Position numbers and translations under genes: made by a program. The notes under the pieces are model-generated. The model searched no databases, was not told where the DNA came from, and saw only the letters and a list, made by a program, of their open reading frames with translations. Source: Dactylosporangium sp. AC04546 (GTDB taxonomy: Bacteria; Actinomycetota; Actinomycetes; Mycobacteriales; Micromonosporaceae). From it: a DNA stretch of 64,000 bases. Where the stretch lies: NCBI RefSeq assembly GCF_022095675.1, contig NZ_JAHYSG010000037.1:35142-99141 (forward strand), read 5' to 3'. Positions 36,784-46,882 of this stretch are shown here, piece after piece; position 1 is the first letter of the stretch, and each line of letters opens with the position of its first letter.

Positions 36784-38091
36784 ATGAGAGACGACCTGCC
36801 CGCGCTGGCCGCCGAGGCCTTCGGCTACGGCTACCCGTTGCTGTCCGGCCTCACCGCAGTGGAGCGCGACGCCAAGACGAGTCCCTTCAACACGTTCACC
36901 CATCGGCGGGGTCTTGCCACACCTGGCCCCCACTCCACCAACGCCAACGTCGACGTGCTGCGCTCGACCGCCCAGCTGGACCTGTCCGGCGGCCCCCTGT
37001 GGCTGCGGATCCCGGCGACCGGCGACCGGTACCACGTCGTGCAGTTCATCGACGCCTGGACCGACAACTTCGCCTACGTGGGCAGCCGGTCCACGAGCTC
37101 CGACGAGCGCGAGTACCTGCTCGTGCCGCCCGGCTGGGCCGGCCGCGAGGCGCCGGCGGCGGAGATCATCCGGATGCCGACCATGGTCGCCACCCTGATC
37201 GCCCGCTTCGCCTGCGCCGGGCCCGCCGACGTGCCCAGCGTCAACGCGTTGCAGGACGGGCTCTCCATCGAGCGGATGTACCCGCAGGTGCCGCTCGACG
37301 GGCTGCCCGCGCCCCAGTCCGGCGTGCCGGACGACGTGCTGTTCTTCGAGACGCTGCGGCGCTCGCTGGCGGCGTTCCCGCCGTCGCCGGCCGAGCGGCG
37401 CTACCAGCAGCGCTTCGGGCCGCTGGGGCTGTTCGAGCGCGGCAACTCGCCGTACACCACCATCCCCCGCGACGTCCGCAACGCTATGCGGGAAGGCCTG
37501 GAGCGCGGCCTGGACGACCTCGAGGAGGCGGCCACCACGCAGCACGCTGGCCTGGTCAACGGCTGGACCAACGACCTGCACACCTTCGACTACAACCTCG
37601 ACTACTTCGAGGTCGGCACGATGGACACTCCCGAGTGGACGGTCCACGACCGGGACCAGGCGCACCGGATGCGCGCGGTCGCGGCCCGGACCGGGCTCTG
37701 GGGCAACCATGCCTACGAGGCCGTCTACCCGACCGTCCACAAGAGCCTCGACAACGAGCGGCTGACCGGCTCCCAGCGGTACACGGTCCGCTTCGAACAG
37801 CCGCCACCCGTGGGCGCGCAGTGGTCGCTGGCGCTCTACGACGCGCCGGACTCGCGGCTGGTCCCCAACGAGCTGGACCGGTACGCGATCGGCAGCCACA
37901 CCCCGGGACTGCACACCGGCCCGGACGGCTCGGTCACCGTGACGATCCAGCACGAACGCCCGGCCGACGAGGAGGCGGCCAACTGGCTGCCGGCCCCGGT
38001 GGGCGGCTTCCGGCCGGTCCTGCGGATGTACCAGCCCGAGCCGGCCGTGCTGCACAACGAATATCGGCTGCCGCCGGTGGTGCCGGGGTAG
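36784..38091 (+). CDS. DUF1254/DUF1214-domain protein
   Basis: A 435-residue protein with GGGAGG (36773-36778) before ATG 36784. The N-terminal half (YGYPLL, FNTFTHRRGLATPG, NANVDVLRSTAQLDL, WTDNFAYVGSRST) is DUF1254, and the C-terminal part (RYTVRFEQPPPVGAQWSLALYD) is DUF1214. The pair forms beta-rich domains often exported, but no signal peptide is seen here. No catalytic role is established for the family. The gene follows hrpB by 80 bp and may be read through from it. Confidence 0.85.
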   Translation: MRDDLPALAAEAFGYGYPLLSGLTAVERDAKTSPFNTFTHRRGLATPGPHSTNANVDVLRSTAQLDLSGGPLWLRIPATGDRYHVVQFIDAWTDNFAYVGSRSTSSDEREYLLVPPGWAGREAPAAEIIRMPTMVATLIARFACAGPADVPSVNALQDGLSIERMYPQVPLDGLPAPQSGVPDDVLFFETLRRSLAAFPPSPAERRYQQRFGPLGLFERGNSPYTTIPRDVRNAMREGLERGLDDLEEAATTQHAGLVNGWTNDLHTFDYNLDYFEVGTMDTPEWTVHDRDQAHRMRAVAARTGLWGNHAYEAVYPTVHKSLDNERLTGSQRYTVRFEQPPPVGAQWSLALYDAPDSRLVPNELDRYAIGSHTPGLHTGPDGSVTVTIQHERPADEEAANWLPAPVGGFRPVLRMYQPEPAVLHNEYRLPPVVPG

Positions 38092-38104
38092 CACGATACG
38101 GGGC

Positions 38105-41100
38105 ATGGACACGCTCGGCCGCGGTCTCGGGCCCCTGCGCGAACTGCTCACCGACGCACCGGAGGAGACGCGGCGGCGGTTGTACCGCGCGATCGTCCGC
38201 CGCCGCCGCGCCGACCTCGCCGACGGGCTCGTCGACGAGGTCCGCGCCCGCTACGGCGACGACGAGGCGGCCCGCCTGCTGCCCGTGTGCGGCGCGGAGA
38301 CGTCGAGCCGGCTGCTGCCGGAGCTCGGCTACGCGCTCGCCTCGTGGGAGCGCATCGCCCGCCGCCACCCCGGGGCGACGCTCGCCACGGCCGCCCGCGA
38401 GCTCGCCGAGCTGTCCCCCGAGGGCCGCGAGGACCGCTGGCGCCGCACCGCCGACGCCGTGCTGTCGGCCGCCGAGGAGCGCCCGGAGCAGGGTCTCGAC
38501 CTGCTGGAGCGGTTCGCGCCGGCCCGCTGGCTGCCCGGCCGCCTCACCGCCTACGGCGTGCTGGCGATCACCGATCCGCTGCGGGTGCTGGCCCTCTTCA
38601 CCGCGCCCGAGCGGGCCGGCTGGGTGACCCGCGCCGCGCTGCCGGCCAACCTGCTGGGCCGGATCGGCCGCCTCCCGCCGGCCACCGCGGCGGAGCTGGG
38701 CCGCCGGTACTCAGGCCGGTGGGACCAGTTCGCCCGCCTGCTGCGGGCCGCGCCGCCCGGGCACCGTGGCGAGCTGTTCGAGCGGTCGATGGCCGGGGTG
38801 GACCGCACGCTGGTCATGACGAGCGACCTGGTGCTCGCCGTGCTGCCGGGGCCGGCCCGGGCGGCCGAGGCGCGCCGGATGCTCGCCCTGGAACGGGTGC
38901 GGCAGGACGAGCGGCAGGCGCTGCGCCTCACCGCCCAGCTGCCGTGGGCCGAGGCCGAGCCGGTGCTGCTGGCCGCCACCGGCCGCGGCACCGCCGACGA
39001 GCGGCAGCTGGCCTGGCACCTGCTCGGCCAGTGCGCCGCCCGCGGCCGCGACCCGGAGGCGGTCGCCGCGTTCGTCCAGCACCTGCCGCGGCTGCGCAAC
39101 GAGCAGGACCCGGTGCGGGCGGCCGCGCTCGCCCAGCTGCCCCGCCTCCCACCGGCGCTGCTGGCGCCCGAGCTGGCCGAGCCCCTGGACCGCGTGGTCA
39201 CCGACGTCGTGGGGGCGCGGGACGCGTCCGGCGACACGATCTCCCACGTCCTGGAGGCGGCGGCCACGGTACTGCGGGAACGACTCGACTCGGCACCGCT
39301 CACCGGCTGGGCCCTGCGCACCTTCGGCCGCGTCCTCGGCGACGACCGCCCGCCCCGGTTCGGGCCGCTCGACGAGCGGCTGCGCCGCGACCAGGAGACC
39401 CTGGCGTTCGCCGCCGTCCGCGACTGGCTGGCCGGCGCCGCCGCCCGCGGGGAGCACGGCCCGCTGTTCGCGTTCGCCGAGGCGCTCGGCCGGCGCGCCT
39501 GGCGGATGCCCGAGCTCCAGGACCTGCTGGCGGCGGCCACCCGCCGGGACACGCTGGCCTGGACCGCCCGCCAGGCGATCGAGCTGTGGCTGGCCGACCC
39601 GGGGCAGCGCGGCGCCCGGGTCGAGGCGGTCCTGCGGGAGGACCCGTCGGCGATCGCGCTGCCGGTCGTCTGGCGGATCGTCTGCGCCCGCCGGCCCGAC
39701 CTGGTCACCGCCGCCCTCGCCGGTCCGCCACCGCGGGGCCGGTTCATCCCGGAGGGCGTGACGTGGGTGCCGCCACGGGCCCTGCAACTGCGCCACTGGC
39801 CCGAGGCCTCCCGCCAGGCCTACGCCGGGCGGCTCGCCGCCGTCGCCGCCGACGCGTCGCTGCCGTGGCGGGTCCGCGCGGCCGCCCTGCGCGCCGCCGC
39901 CCCGGTCCCGGAGCACGGCTGGCCCGTGGTCCACCCGTGGACCGACCTCCCGGTCGGCACCGCACCGCAGGACGAGGAGGACGACGACGGCGCCGGGGTG
40001 GGGATGGCGGAGGCCGCGCTGGCCGCGCTCGCCTGGACGGACCGGCCCGCCGAGGCGCTGCCGGTGCTGCTCGCGCACGCCGGGGACGACCGGGCGCGGG
40101 TCGCCATGGCCGCCGCCGGGCGCGCCGGCCGGTTCGTGGCGCCGTCCCGGCTCGGGGCCGCCCTCGCCGCCGTCGAAGGCAAGGTCACCAGCCGCAAGGA
40201 GGCGGTCCGGCTGATCGCCGCCGGGCGCGTCCCGGGCGCCGCCGGCCTGCTGCTGGCCCGGTTCACCGACGCCGGCACGCACCGCGACGTGCGGGCCGCG
40301 GTCGTCGCCGCCGCGCGCGACACGGCCGACGACCCGGGCATGTGGCCGGTCCTGCGGGCCGCGGCCGCCGGCGGGGTGCGGGAGGACGTGCGGCCGATCC
40401 TCGAAGGCCGGCCGTACCTGGTGCCGCCGGCGCGGCGCGACGAGTACGCCGCGCTGGTCCTGGCCGCCTGCGCGTCCCCCGACCGGCGGCTGGCCGCCGA
40501 GGGCTGGGCCGCCCTGGCCGGCTGGGCGCTCTGGCTGCACGGCGCCGAGGGGCTCGTCCTGGAGCGGCTCGCCGACCTCGCCGACGAGACCGTCTGGCCC
40601 GCGGTCGCCGGGGCGCTGGTCGCGATCGTCCGCGCCGGGAGCGCCGGGACGCTGCTGACCGACGCGATCGACGCCCTCACCGGGCTCGACGGCGTGCGGG
40701 TCGACGGCCGGGACCGGCCGGCCCGGCGGCGCGTCGAGACGATCGTCGCCCGGCTCGGCGAGCAGAGCGGGCTCTCGGCGGCGGCGCGCCGCACCATCGG
40801 TACCGCGGCCGCATCGATCTCCACAGTGGACGGGTTCCGGCCCGCCGCGGCCGGGCTGCTCCTCGCCGCGACCGATCCGGAGTCGCCCGGCGAGGTCGAC
40901 CGGCTCGCCCGGCTGCTGGACGGCCGGCCGGTCCTCGCCGCGCGGATCGCCCAGGACCTCGGCCGGCGGCTGGAGCAGTACGAACCGCAGCCGGCCATCG
41001 CCGAGCGGCTCGCGCGGCGGGCGGGGACGGCCGACGGGCTGCTCGCGGTCGCGTACGCGGCGCACGGCCGGCGCCTCGGCTGGCCGGCCCGCTGGCGCGG

Positions 41101-41173
41101 GCTGGTCGAACACCTGCGCGAACACCCGGCGGAGGAGGTGCGGGACGCGGCCCTGGAGGCGAGGCTGGAGTGA
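38105..41173 (+). CDS. Giant helical-repeat protein of unknown function
   Basis: A 1022-residue protein made almost wholly of Ala/Leu/Arg-rich helices, resembling HEAT/ARM-type repeats (for example VRAAALRAAAP, ARVAMAAAGRAGRFV, VRAAVVAAARDT, WPAVAGALVAI). There is no signal peptide, membrane segment, Walker motif or metal site. A run of acidic residues (DEEDDD) near residue 620 probably marks a loop between two solenoids. Such scaffolds usually bind protein or nucleic acid. It starts 13 bp after the DUF1254 gene, so the two are likely co-transcribed. No named family is recognised. Confidence 0.75.
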   Translation: MDTLGRGLGPLRELLTDAPEETRRRLYRAIVRRRRADLADGLVDEVRARYGDDEAARLLPVCGAETSSRLLPELGYALASWERIARRHPGATLATAARELAELSPEGREDRWRRTADAVLSAAEERPEQGLDLLERFAPARWLPGRLTAYGVLAITDPLRVLALFTAPERAGWVTRAALPANLLGRIGRLPPATAAELGRRYSGRWDQFARLLRAAPPGHRGELFERSMAGVDRTLVMTSDLVLAVLPGPARAAEARRMLALERVRQDERQALRLTAQLPWAEAEPVLLAATGRGTADERQLAWHLLGQCAARGRDPEAVAAFVQHLPRLRNEQDPVRAAALAQLPRLPPALLAPELAEPLDRVVTDVVGARDASGDTISHVLEAAATVLRERLDSAPLTGWALRTFGRVLGDDRPPRFGPLDERLRRDQETLAFAAVRDWLAGAAARGEHGPLFAFAEALGRRAWRMPELQDLLAAATRRDTLAWTARQAIELWLADPGQRGARVEAVLREDPSAIALPVVWRIVCARRPDLVTAALAGPPPRGRFIPEGVTWVPPRALQLRHWPEASRQAYAGRLAAVAADASLPWRVRAAALRAAAPVPEHGWPVVHPWTDLPVGTAPQDEEDDDGAGVGMAEAALAALAWTDRPAEALPVLLAHAGDDRARVAMAAAGRAGRFVAPSRLGAALAAVEGKVTSRKEAVRLIAAGRVPGAAGLLLARFTDAGTHRDVRAAVVAAARDTADDPGMWPVLRAAAAGGVREDVRPILEGRPYLVPPARRDEYAALVLAACASPDRRLAAEGWAALAGWALWLHGAEGLVLERLADLADETVWPAVAGALVAIVRAGSAGTLLTDAIDALTGLDGVRVDGRDRPARRRVETIVARLGEQSGLSAAARRTIGTAAASISTVDGFRPAAAGLLLAATDPESPGEVDRLARLLDGRPVLAARIAQDLGRRLEQYEPQPAIAERLARRAGTADGLLAVAYAAHGRRLGWPARWRGLVEHLREHPAEEVRDAALEARLE

Positions 41174-41240
41174 ACATCCCGTTTCCACTTGGCGTACACC
41201 TCGCTGCGACCGTCGTGCTGTCCGGTGGCCGTACCGCACC

Positions 41241-42467
41241 ATGTCCCGCGTGAGGATTGCGCACTTCTGCGACAGCCATCCGGGCCGCACCGACGGCGTG
41301 GCCATCTCGGTCGCGACGACCGTGTCGCTGCTGCGGTCCGCCGGGCACGACGTGCAGGTCTACCAGCCGGCGCCGCTGCTGCGGGGCCGCGACGAGCCGT
41401 GCGGGGTGCGGTCGGTGCCGGTACCGATGCGCAACATCCGGGTCGGCGTGCCGCGGTTCTCCGGCATGCGGCCCGTGCCGCAGATCGTGCACATCCACAC
41501 GCCCGGACCGGTCGGGATCGGCGGGCTGCGGTACGCGCGGGCGCACGAGATCCCGGTCGTCATGACCTGGCACACGGACCTGCTCGCGTACTCCGCCCAC
41601 TTCATGGAGATCCAGGTCGGCGCCGTGCACGCCGCGCAGCGGCTCGGCCTGGGCTGGACGGCCCGCGACTACCTGCGGCTGGCCCGGCCGGGCACCGATC
41701 GCCGGGCCCAGCTGGTCCGCCTCGGCCAGGAGTTCCTCGACCGCACCGCGGTCGTCATCGCGCCGTCGGAGAAGACCGCGGCGAGCTTCGCCGAGTTCGA
41801 GCGGGTCCCTCCCGTGTGGACGGTGCCGACCTCGGTGGCGCTCGACGAGTGCCCGCTGGGCCGGGCCGAGGTGCGCCGTGCGCTGCGCATCCCGGAGAGC
41901 GCGCCGGTGGTCCTGGCGGTCGGCCGGGCCACGAAGGAGAAGGACCCGCAGCTGCTGCTCGCGTCGTTCGCCCGGCTGCTGCGCCACCTGCCGGACGCGC
42001 GGCTGGTCATGCTGGGCGTGAAGCAGCAGCGCCTGACGATCCTCCGGCTGGCCCGCCAGGCCGGGGTCGCGCACGCGCTGCGGATCGTCCGCCCGGTGCC
42101 GCACTCGCGGATGGCCGCGTACTACGGGATGGCCGACGTCCTGGCCTTCGCGTCGACGACGGACACCCAGGGTCTGGTACTGCTGGAGGCCGAGCAGGCC
42201 GGCCTGCCGGTCGTGCTGGCCGACGCCGCCCTGGCCGGCCGTCCCGGCGAGGAGGCACCGGGCCGGATGAGCACCGCGCCGGACGCCGACTCGTTCGCGG
42301 CCGCCCTGACCCGCGTGCTGACCGACCCGGCCCTGCACCGCTCGGTGGCGGAGGCGGGCCGCGCGGCGGCCGAGTCGTACTCGACCCAGCGCTACCTGGA
42401 CCACCTGCTGGCGGCGTACACCTTCGCCCGCGAGTCGCACCCGGTCCCGTCCCCCGCCCGCACATGA
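41241..42467 (+). CDS. GT4-type glycosyltransferase
   Basis: A 408-residue GT-B fold glycosyltransferase. The N-terminal half has the typical start HFCDSHPGRTDGVAISV and a central VHIHTPGPVG and WHTDL; the C-terminal half has VLAVGRATKEKDPQLLL and an acceptor/donor region ASTTDTQGLVLLEAEQAGLPVV, with the E(x7)E-like motif of GT4 enzymes. It probably transfers a hexose or mannose to a lipid or wall precursor at the inner membrane. The substrate cannot be told. It lies 67 bp after the giant helical gene and ends at a large inverted repeat. Confidence 0.85.
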   Translation: MSRVRIAHFCDSHPGRTDGVAISVATTVSLLRSAGHDVQVYQPAPLLRGRDEPCGVRSVPVPMRNIRVGVPRFSGMRPVPQIVHIHTPGPVGIGGLRYARAHEIPVVMTWHTDLLAYSAHFMEIQVGAVHAAQRLGLGWTARDYLRLARPGTDRRAQLVRLGQEFLDRTAVVIAPSEKTAASFAEFERVPPVWTVPTSVALDECPLGRAEVRRALRIPESAPVVLAVGRATKEKDPQLLLASFARLLRHLPDARLVMLGVKQQRLTILRLARQAGVAHALRIVRPVPHSRMAAYYGMADVLAFASTTDTQGLVLLEAEQAGLPVVLADAALAGRPGEEAPGRMSTAPDADSFAAALTRVLTDPALHRSVAEAGRAAAESYSTQRYLDHLLAAYTFARESHPVPSPART

Positions 42468-42475
42468 CCTCCGCC

Positions 42476-42550
42476 CGCGATCTTGGAGTTGTGGTCCCGA
42501 CTTTATCCGCATATCTACGACAAATCGGGGACCACAACTCCAAGATCGCG
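42476..42550. repeat. Large inverted repeat between convergent genes
   Basis: 23-bp arms (beginning CGCGATCTTGGAGTTGTGG at 42476 and its complement ending at 42550) flank a 29-base AT-richer loop. It lies between the stops of the glycosyltransferase and the ABC permease, so it can act as a bidirectional terminator. I recall very similar GATCTTGGAGTTGTGGTCC units dispersed in Micromonosporaceae genomes, which suggests a REP-like family. Confidence 0.8.
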
Positions 42551-42575
42551 GAGCTTGTGGCGGCGGTGCCGGGTG

Positions 42576-43778
42576 TCAGGGGGTCGACAACGCCTCCGTC
42601 GGGGCCAGGCGGGCCGCCCGCACGGCCGGGTACAGGCCCGCGATCCCGCCGATGACCAGGGTGGCCGCGATGCCGCCCGCCGTGGCCCAGGCCGGGACGA
42701 TCGCCGGCCAGTCGCGCGTCGCGGCGTAGAGCGTCGTCACGCCGACGCCCAGCACCACGCCGCCGACGCCGCCCAGGGCCGACAGCAGCAGCGACTCGGA
42801 GAGGAACTGGAGCAGGATCTGGCCGCGGGTCGCGCCCAGGGCCCGGCGCAGGCCGATCTCCGAGCGGCGCTCCAGCACCGAGATGACCATCGTGTTGGCC
42901 ACGCCGACGCCGCCGACCAGCAGCGCCACCGCGCCGAGGCCCAGGAGCAGGCCCGTGAAGGTCTTGTCCGTCGCCTGCCGTGCGGCGAGCGCGTCGGACG
43001 GGCGGGAGACCTTCACCTCGTTGGGCGACTGCGGGTTCGCGGTCGCGGCGAGCACCGCCCGCACGTCCTCGACGTAGGCGTCCTTCGAGCGGGTGTAGAC
43101 CGTGGTCGCCGCGCCGTCGAAGTCGAAGTACGTCCTGGCGGCCTCCCAGCCGATCAGGGCGGCGGAGTCGAGCTCGGGTGCCAGCGGTACCGGAGCGAGA
43201 ATCCCCACCACCGTGAACCAGCGCCGGCCGATGTAGACCTGCACGCCGTCGTTCACGGCCGTGATGCCCAGCCGGCGGGCGGCGGTGGCACCGAGCACGA
43301 CCGCCGGGTAGTTGGCGGTGGCGGCGTTGAGCCATACGCCGTCGGCCAGCTCGGCGCCGACCGTGGCCGGCAGGCCCAGCTGGGCGGCGGCGGTCGTGAG
43401 CGAGCCGGTCTGCGCGGCCGGGATCTGGTCGCTGCGGTACACCCGGACCCCGGAGAGCTTCGCGGTCGCGGCGACGGCGGTGACCGGGCCGATCCGCGAG
43501 ATCATCGGGATCGCCTCGTCCGGCAGGCTGGAGGTCTCGCCGAACAGGTCGTTGCCCGGGGCGACGGTCAGCAGGTTGGTGCCCAGGGCGGCCAGCTGGC
43601 GGTCCAGCTCGGCCCGGCTGGACGACGAGATGCCGACGACGGCGGTCATCGCGGCGATGCCGATCGCGATGCCCAGCGCGGAGAGGAACACCCGCAGCGG
43701 GCGGGTGCGCAGGCCGGTGCCGCCGACCCGGATCACGTCGGTCAGGAACAGCCGCGCGGGCTGCAGGGGCGCGCTCAA
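42576..43778 (-). CDS. MacB-type ABC exporter permease
   Basis: A 400-residue FtsX/MacB-family permease: N-terminal membrane segment (about 25-47, [20 protein letters not shown]), a large extracytoplasmic domain (about 50-270), and three C-terminal membrane segments including the family signature [27 protein letters not shown]. The start is a TTG that overlaps the ATPase stop (TTGA). It is the last gene of a lipoprotein-MFP-ATPase-permease operon divergent from a two-component system, the usual form of peptide/antibiotic or envelope-stress exporters. Substrate unknown. Confidence 0.9.
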   Translation of the reverse strand: MSAPLQPARLFLTDVIRVGGTGLRTRPLRVFLSALGIAIGIAAMTAVVGISSSSRAELDRQLAALGTNLLTVAPGNDLFGETSSLPDEAIPMISRIGPVTAVAATAKLSGVRVYRSDQIPAAQTGSLTTAAAQLGLPATVGAELADGVWLNAATANYPAVVLGATAARRLGITAVNDGVQVYIGRRWFTVVGILAPVPLAPELDSAALIGWEAARTYFDFDGAATTVYTRSKDAYVEDVRAVLAATANPQSPNEVKVSRPSDALAARQATDKTFTGLLLGLGAVALLVGGVGVANTMVISVLERRSEIGLRRALGATRGQILLQFLSESLLLSALGGVGGVVLGVGVTTLYAATRDWPAIVPAWATAGGIAATLVIGGIAGLYPAVRAARLAPTEALSTP

Positions 43779-44440
43779 GACGGCACCACCTCCCCGTCCC
43801 GCATGGCGATCTGGCGCGGCAGGCTCGCCGCGATCTCCTGGTCGTGCGTGATCACCAGGATCGTCGTCCCGGCCTGGTGCAGCTCCCGCAGCAGCTGCAC
43901 CACACCGGCCCCCGATGCCGAGTCCAGGTTCCCGGTCGGCTCGTCGGCCAGCAGGATCGCCGGCTCGCCGACGACCGCCCGGGCGATCGCGACCCGCTGC
44001 CGCTCGCCGCCCGACAGCTCGTTCGGCCGGTGGTCGAGCCGGTCGCCGAGCCCGACGCGGCGCAGCGCGTCCTCGGCCCGGCGGCGGCGCTCGGCCCGCG
44101 ACGGCCCGGCGTACAGCAGCCCGTCGGCCACATTGTCCAGGGCCGACTGCCCCACGGCGAGGTGGAACTGCTGGAAGACGAAGCCGATGCGCCGCGCCCG
44201 CAGGGCCGCCAGCTGCCGGTCCTTCAGGGCCGCGACCTCGTGCCCGTCGATGCGGACGGCGCCGGCCGACGGGCGGTCGAGCGTGCCGATGAGGTGCAGC
44301 ATCGTGCTCTTGCCCGAGCCGGAGGGCCCGACGATGGCGGCCAGCTCGCCCGCCTGCACCGTCAGGCTGACGTCACGGACGGCGACCACGCCGCCCGCGT
44401 ACTCCTTGGTGACGCCCTCGAGCTCCACCACCGCGGTCAT
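43775..44440 (-). CDS. MacB-type ABC exporter ATPase
   Basis: A 221-residue ABC ATPase with Walker [11 protein letters not shown]-loop FVFQQFHL, signature [14 protein letters not shown], Walker [13 protein letters not shown] and the H-loop ITHD. This is the LolD/MacB subclass that pairs with FtsX-type permeases. It uses ATP to drive the mechanotransmission permease at 42576-43778. The ATG overlaps the stop of the MFP gene (ATGA), and its own stop overlaps the permease TTG, so the three are strictly coupled. Confidence 0.93.
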   Translation of the reverse strand: MTAVVELEGVTKEYAGGVVAVRDVSLTVQAGELAAIVGPSGSGKSTMLHLIGTLDRPSAGAVRIDGHEVAALKDRQLAALRARRIGFVFQQFHLAVGQSALDNVADGLLYAGPSRAERRRRAEDALRRVGLGDRLDHRPNELSGGERQRVAIARAVVGEPAILLADEPTGNLDSASGAGVVQLLRELHQAGTTILVITHDQEIAASLPRQIAMRDGEVVPS

Positions 44441-45507
44441 GAGGGCATCCCCACGACCGTGCCTTCGGTGATGCCGTCGCCGCTGACCTCGACCTTGCCG
44501 GCGGCGAACATGCCGGTCTCCACGGCGACGAGGCGGGTCGTGCCGTTCTCGACGACCTGGAGGCCGTAGCCGCCCTCGGCCAGCGCCAGCAGCGCCGCGA
44601 TCGGCACCGTGAGCACGTTCTCCTTGCGCGCGGAGGTGAAGACCACCTCGCAGGTCACCTGGTCGAGCCCGGCGAACGCGGCGCCGTCGTCCGGCACCAC
44701 CGTCGCCTGGATCTTCGTCGTGGCCGGGTTCTGGCCCTCGGCCGGCTTGATGACGGTCTCGACCTGGCTGATCTTGGCCGGGACCGTCTTGCCGTCGGGC
44801 AGCTTCACGGTGACCGCGGCGCCGACCTTGGCGAGGCGCTGGAGGGCCACCTCCAGCTCGACGGTCACGACCGGGCCGGTGCCCGTGTACGTGAGCAGCG
44901 TCGTGCCTGCCTGGTCGCCGACCGCCGCCTTCTGCTCCTGGATGCGCGCCGGGCCGGTGGCGTAGACGATCCGGCCCTGCTCGACCGTGCCGGTCTTGGT
45001 GATGCCCAGGTCGCCCTGCCACTTGCGGACCGCGGTCGCCGTCGACGCGGTGTACTCGTCGTCGACGGTGAAGCCGGTGTACCCGAGCGCCGCCAGGTTC
45101 TGCTCGAACTGCCTGACGTCGGCGCCCTCGACGCCGGGGGCGAGCGTGCGGTACGCGGGCAGCGCCCCGTACAGCAGGACCACCGGCGTGTCGTCGACCC
45201 GGAACATCGCCTGTCCGCGCTGGACGGTCGCGCCGACCGCCGGCAGCTCGGTCACGGTGCCCTGGAGCCGGCCCGCGACCGACTTGGTGTCGCCGTGGCC
45301 GACCTTGCCGTCCTCGGTCTGCGTGTCGACCAGCGTCTGCTTGCTCACCTTCGCCGTCTTCACCGGCGTCTGCGAGCTGCTCTGCGCGTTGGAGTCCCGG
45401 TCGGGCAGGCCGAGCCCGGCCGCGGTCACGGCGCCGGCCGCCGCGACCGCCACCACGGCGACCACCACCTTTCCGGCCCGTCCCCGCCGCCGCCTGTTCG
45501 CGCTCAT
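44437..45507 (-). CDS. Membrane fusion protein with peptidoglycan-binding-like domain
   Basis: A 356-residue protein with one N-terminal membrane anchor (about 12-32), then an efflux-adaptor fold: barrel-sandwich segments [23 protein letters not shown], a helical peptidoglycan-binding-like insert (about 115-165, [24 protein letters not shown]), and C-terminal beta-barrel ([21 protein letters not shown]). It links the ABC permease to the cell wall side. The peptidoglycan-binding insert is common in actinobacterial MFPs of this operon type. The start overlaps the upstream lipoprotein stop. Confidence 0.87.
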   Translation of the reverse strand: MSANRRRRGRAGKVVVAVVAVAAAGAVTAAGLGLPDRDSNAQSSSQTPVKTAKVSKQTLVDTQTEDGKVGHGDTKSVAGRLQGTVTELPAVGATVQRGQAMFRVDDTPVVLLYGALPAYRTLAPGVEGADVRQFEQNLAALGYTGFTVDDEYTASTATAVRKWQGDLGITKTGTVEQGRIVYATGPARIQEQKAAVGDQAGTTLLTYTGTGPVVTVELEVALQRLAKVGAAVTVKLPDGKTVPAKISQVETVIKPAEGQNPATTKIQATVVPDDGAAFAGLDQVTCEVVFTSARKENVLTVPIAALLALAEGGYGLQVVENGTTRLVAVETGMFAAGKVEVSGDGITEGTVVGMPS

Positions 45508-46097
45508 GCCCCGCCCCCGTCCACGCCCTTCTCGTCGTTCTCCGGGCGGTCGCTGCCGCGCGGACCCGGCTGGTACTGCTTGCACTTCTCCTCGGCCTTC
45601 TTGAACTCCTCGCTCTTCGGGTCCACGCCGAGCTTGTTGACGTCGATCGCGATGCCGCCGTCCTCGGACGGGTCGGGGAAGTTCGTGATGCCGTTGTCCC
45701 GCATGCACTGCGAGAACTTGCGCATCTGCTCGACCGTCGCCGGATCGGCCTTCATCGGCTCGCCCCCGTTGGGCATGTACTGCTTGCACGCCTCCTGGGC
45801 GGCGTCGACCTTCTCCTTGTCGGTGCCCTCCGGCATCGACATCTGGATCCGGCCGTCGTCCATCTGCGGGTCGTCCATCGGGATGCCGTGCTCGCGCATG
45901 CACTTGGCGAAGTTCAGGAAGGCCTCCTGGTCGGCCTCCGGGTTGCGCTTCCCGGAGCCGCCGCCCTGCGTCGCGCTCGCGCTGGGCTTGCCGCCGTTGG
46001 CCGAGGCGACCCCGTCGTCCTGGTCGCCGGAGCGGCCGCAGCCCGCCGCCCCGAGCGTCAGCAGCAGGCCGACGACCAGCGCTGTCCTGATGCGCAT
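45504..46097 (-). CDS. Secreted lipoprotein of the ABC exporter operon
   Basis: A 197-residue protein with a signal peptide and lipobox (LGAAGC), ribosome site GAAAGGAG before ATG 46097. The mature part is rich in Asp, Lys, Gln and Met and has two repeats of the type FxxCMRExGIxxxDP / [16 protein letters not shown], each with conserved Cys, followed by a second CKQY. These duplicated cysteine units suggest two small domains held by disulfides. It is the first gene of the exporter operon and probably senses or binds the substrate outside the membrane; this is inference. Confidence 0.82.
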   Translation of the reverse strand: MRIRTALVVGLLLTLGAAGCGRSGDQDDGVASANGGKPSASATQGGGSGKRNPEADQEAFLNFAKCMREHGIPMDDPQMDDGRIQMSMPEGTDKEKVDAAQEACKQYMPNGGEPMKADPATVEQMRKFSQCMRDNGITNFPDPSEDGGIAIDVNKLGVDPKSEEFKKAEEKCKQYQPGPRGSDRPENDEKGVDGGGA

Positions 46098-46182
46098 GGT
46101 GCGCTCCTTTCGAACGGGCCGGCTGGCGCCGGCCACGCTGCGCAGTCAACCGAGGCGCGCGTCACCGGGCCGTAACCGCAAA

Positions 46183-46201
46183 CGTTGACGCCGCGTTGAC
46201 G
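46183..46201 (+). promoter_or_regulatory. Direct-repeat binding site for the response regulator
   Basis: CGTTGACG occurs twice (46183-46190 and 46194-46201) with an 11-bp period, one helical turn, as expected for an OmpR-family dimer. It lies between the divergent exporter operon and the two-component genes. An inverted half site GTCAACCG is at 46144-46151. Confidence 0.5.
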
Positions 46202-46225
46202 GCCGGGCGCGGGACGATGGGAGGC

Positions 46226-46882
46226 ATGCGGATTCTGGTGGTCGAGGACGAGCCGCTGCTCGCCGAGACGGTGGCGCAGGGCCTGCGGCGCGACGCGCAC
46301 GCCGTCGACGTGGTCCACGACGGGGGCGCGGCGCTGGAGCGGCTCGACGTCAACGACTACGACGTCGTGGTGCTCGACCGCGACCTGCCCGTCGTGCACG
46401 GCGACGACGTGTGCCGCGAGCTGGCCCGCCGCGAGTCCGACGCCCGCGTGCTCATGCTCACCGCCGCCGCGGACATCGACGACCGGGTCGCCGGGCTGGC
46501 CCTCGGCGCCGACGACTACCTGCCCAAGCCGTTCGCGTTCCGCGAGCTGGCCGCCCGGGTCGCGGCGCTGGGCCGCCGGGCCCGCCCGGCCGCGCCGCCG
46601 GTGCTGGAGCGCTCGGGGATCCGCCTCGACCCGCACCGCCGGGAGGTGTACCGCGACGGCCGCTACGTGCCGCTGTCGCGCAAGGAGTTCGCCGTCCTGG
46701 CCGAGCTGCTGCGCGCGGGCGGCGCCGCCGTCTCCGCCGAGCAGCTGCTGGAGAAGGCGTGGGACGAGAACGCCGACCCGTTCACGCACACCGTGCGCAT
46801 GACCATCCTCAAGCTGCGCCGCAAGCTCGGCGACCCGCCGGTCGTGCACACCGAGCCGGGAGTGGGGTACCGCCTCGCATGA
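46226..46882 (+). CDS. OmpR/PhoB-family response regulator
   Basis: A 218-residue two-domain regulator: receiver with Asp8/Glu9, phosphoacceptor Asp51 and Lys101 (YLPKPFAF), then a winged helix ending VRMTILKLRRKLG and EPGVGYRL. It is coupled to the kinase gene by an ATGA overlap. Divergent position suggests it controls the lipoprotein-MFP-ABC operon through the repeats at 46183-46201, as in CseB/VanR/BceR-like systems. GGGAGG lies just before ATG 46226. Confidence 0.93.
   Translation: MRILVVEDEPLLAETVAQGLRRDAHAVDVVHDGGAALERLDVNDYDVVVLDRDLPVVHGDDVCRELARRESDARVLMLTAAADIDDRVAGLALGADDYLPKPFAFRELAARVAALGRRARPAAPPVLERSGIRLDPHRREVYRDGRYVPLSRKEFAVLAELLRAGGAAVSAEQLLEKAWDENADPFTHTVRMTILKLRRKLGDPPVVHTEPGVGYRLA

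Noticed and set aside
38287..41253. 988-codon plus-strand frame overlapping the helical protein
   Set aside because: Arg/Gly/Ala/Pro-only composition, a frame shadow.
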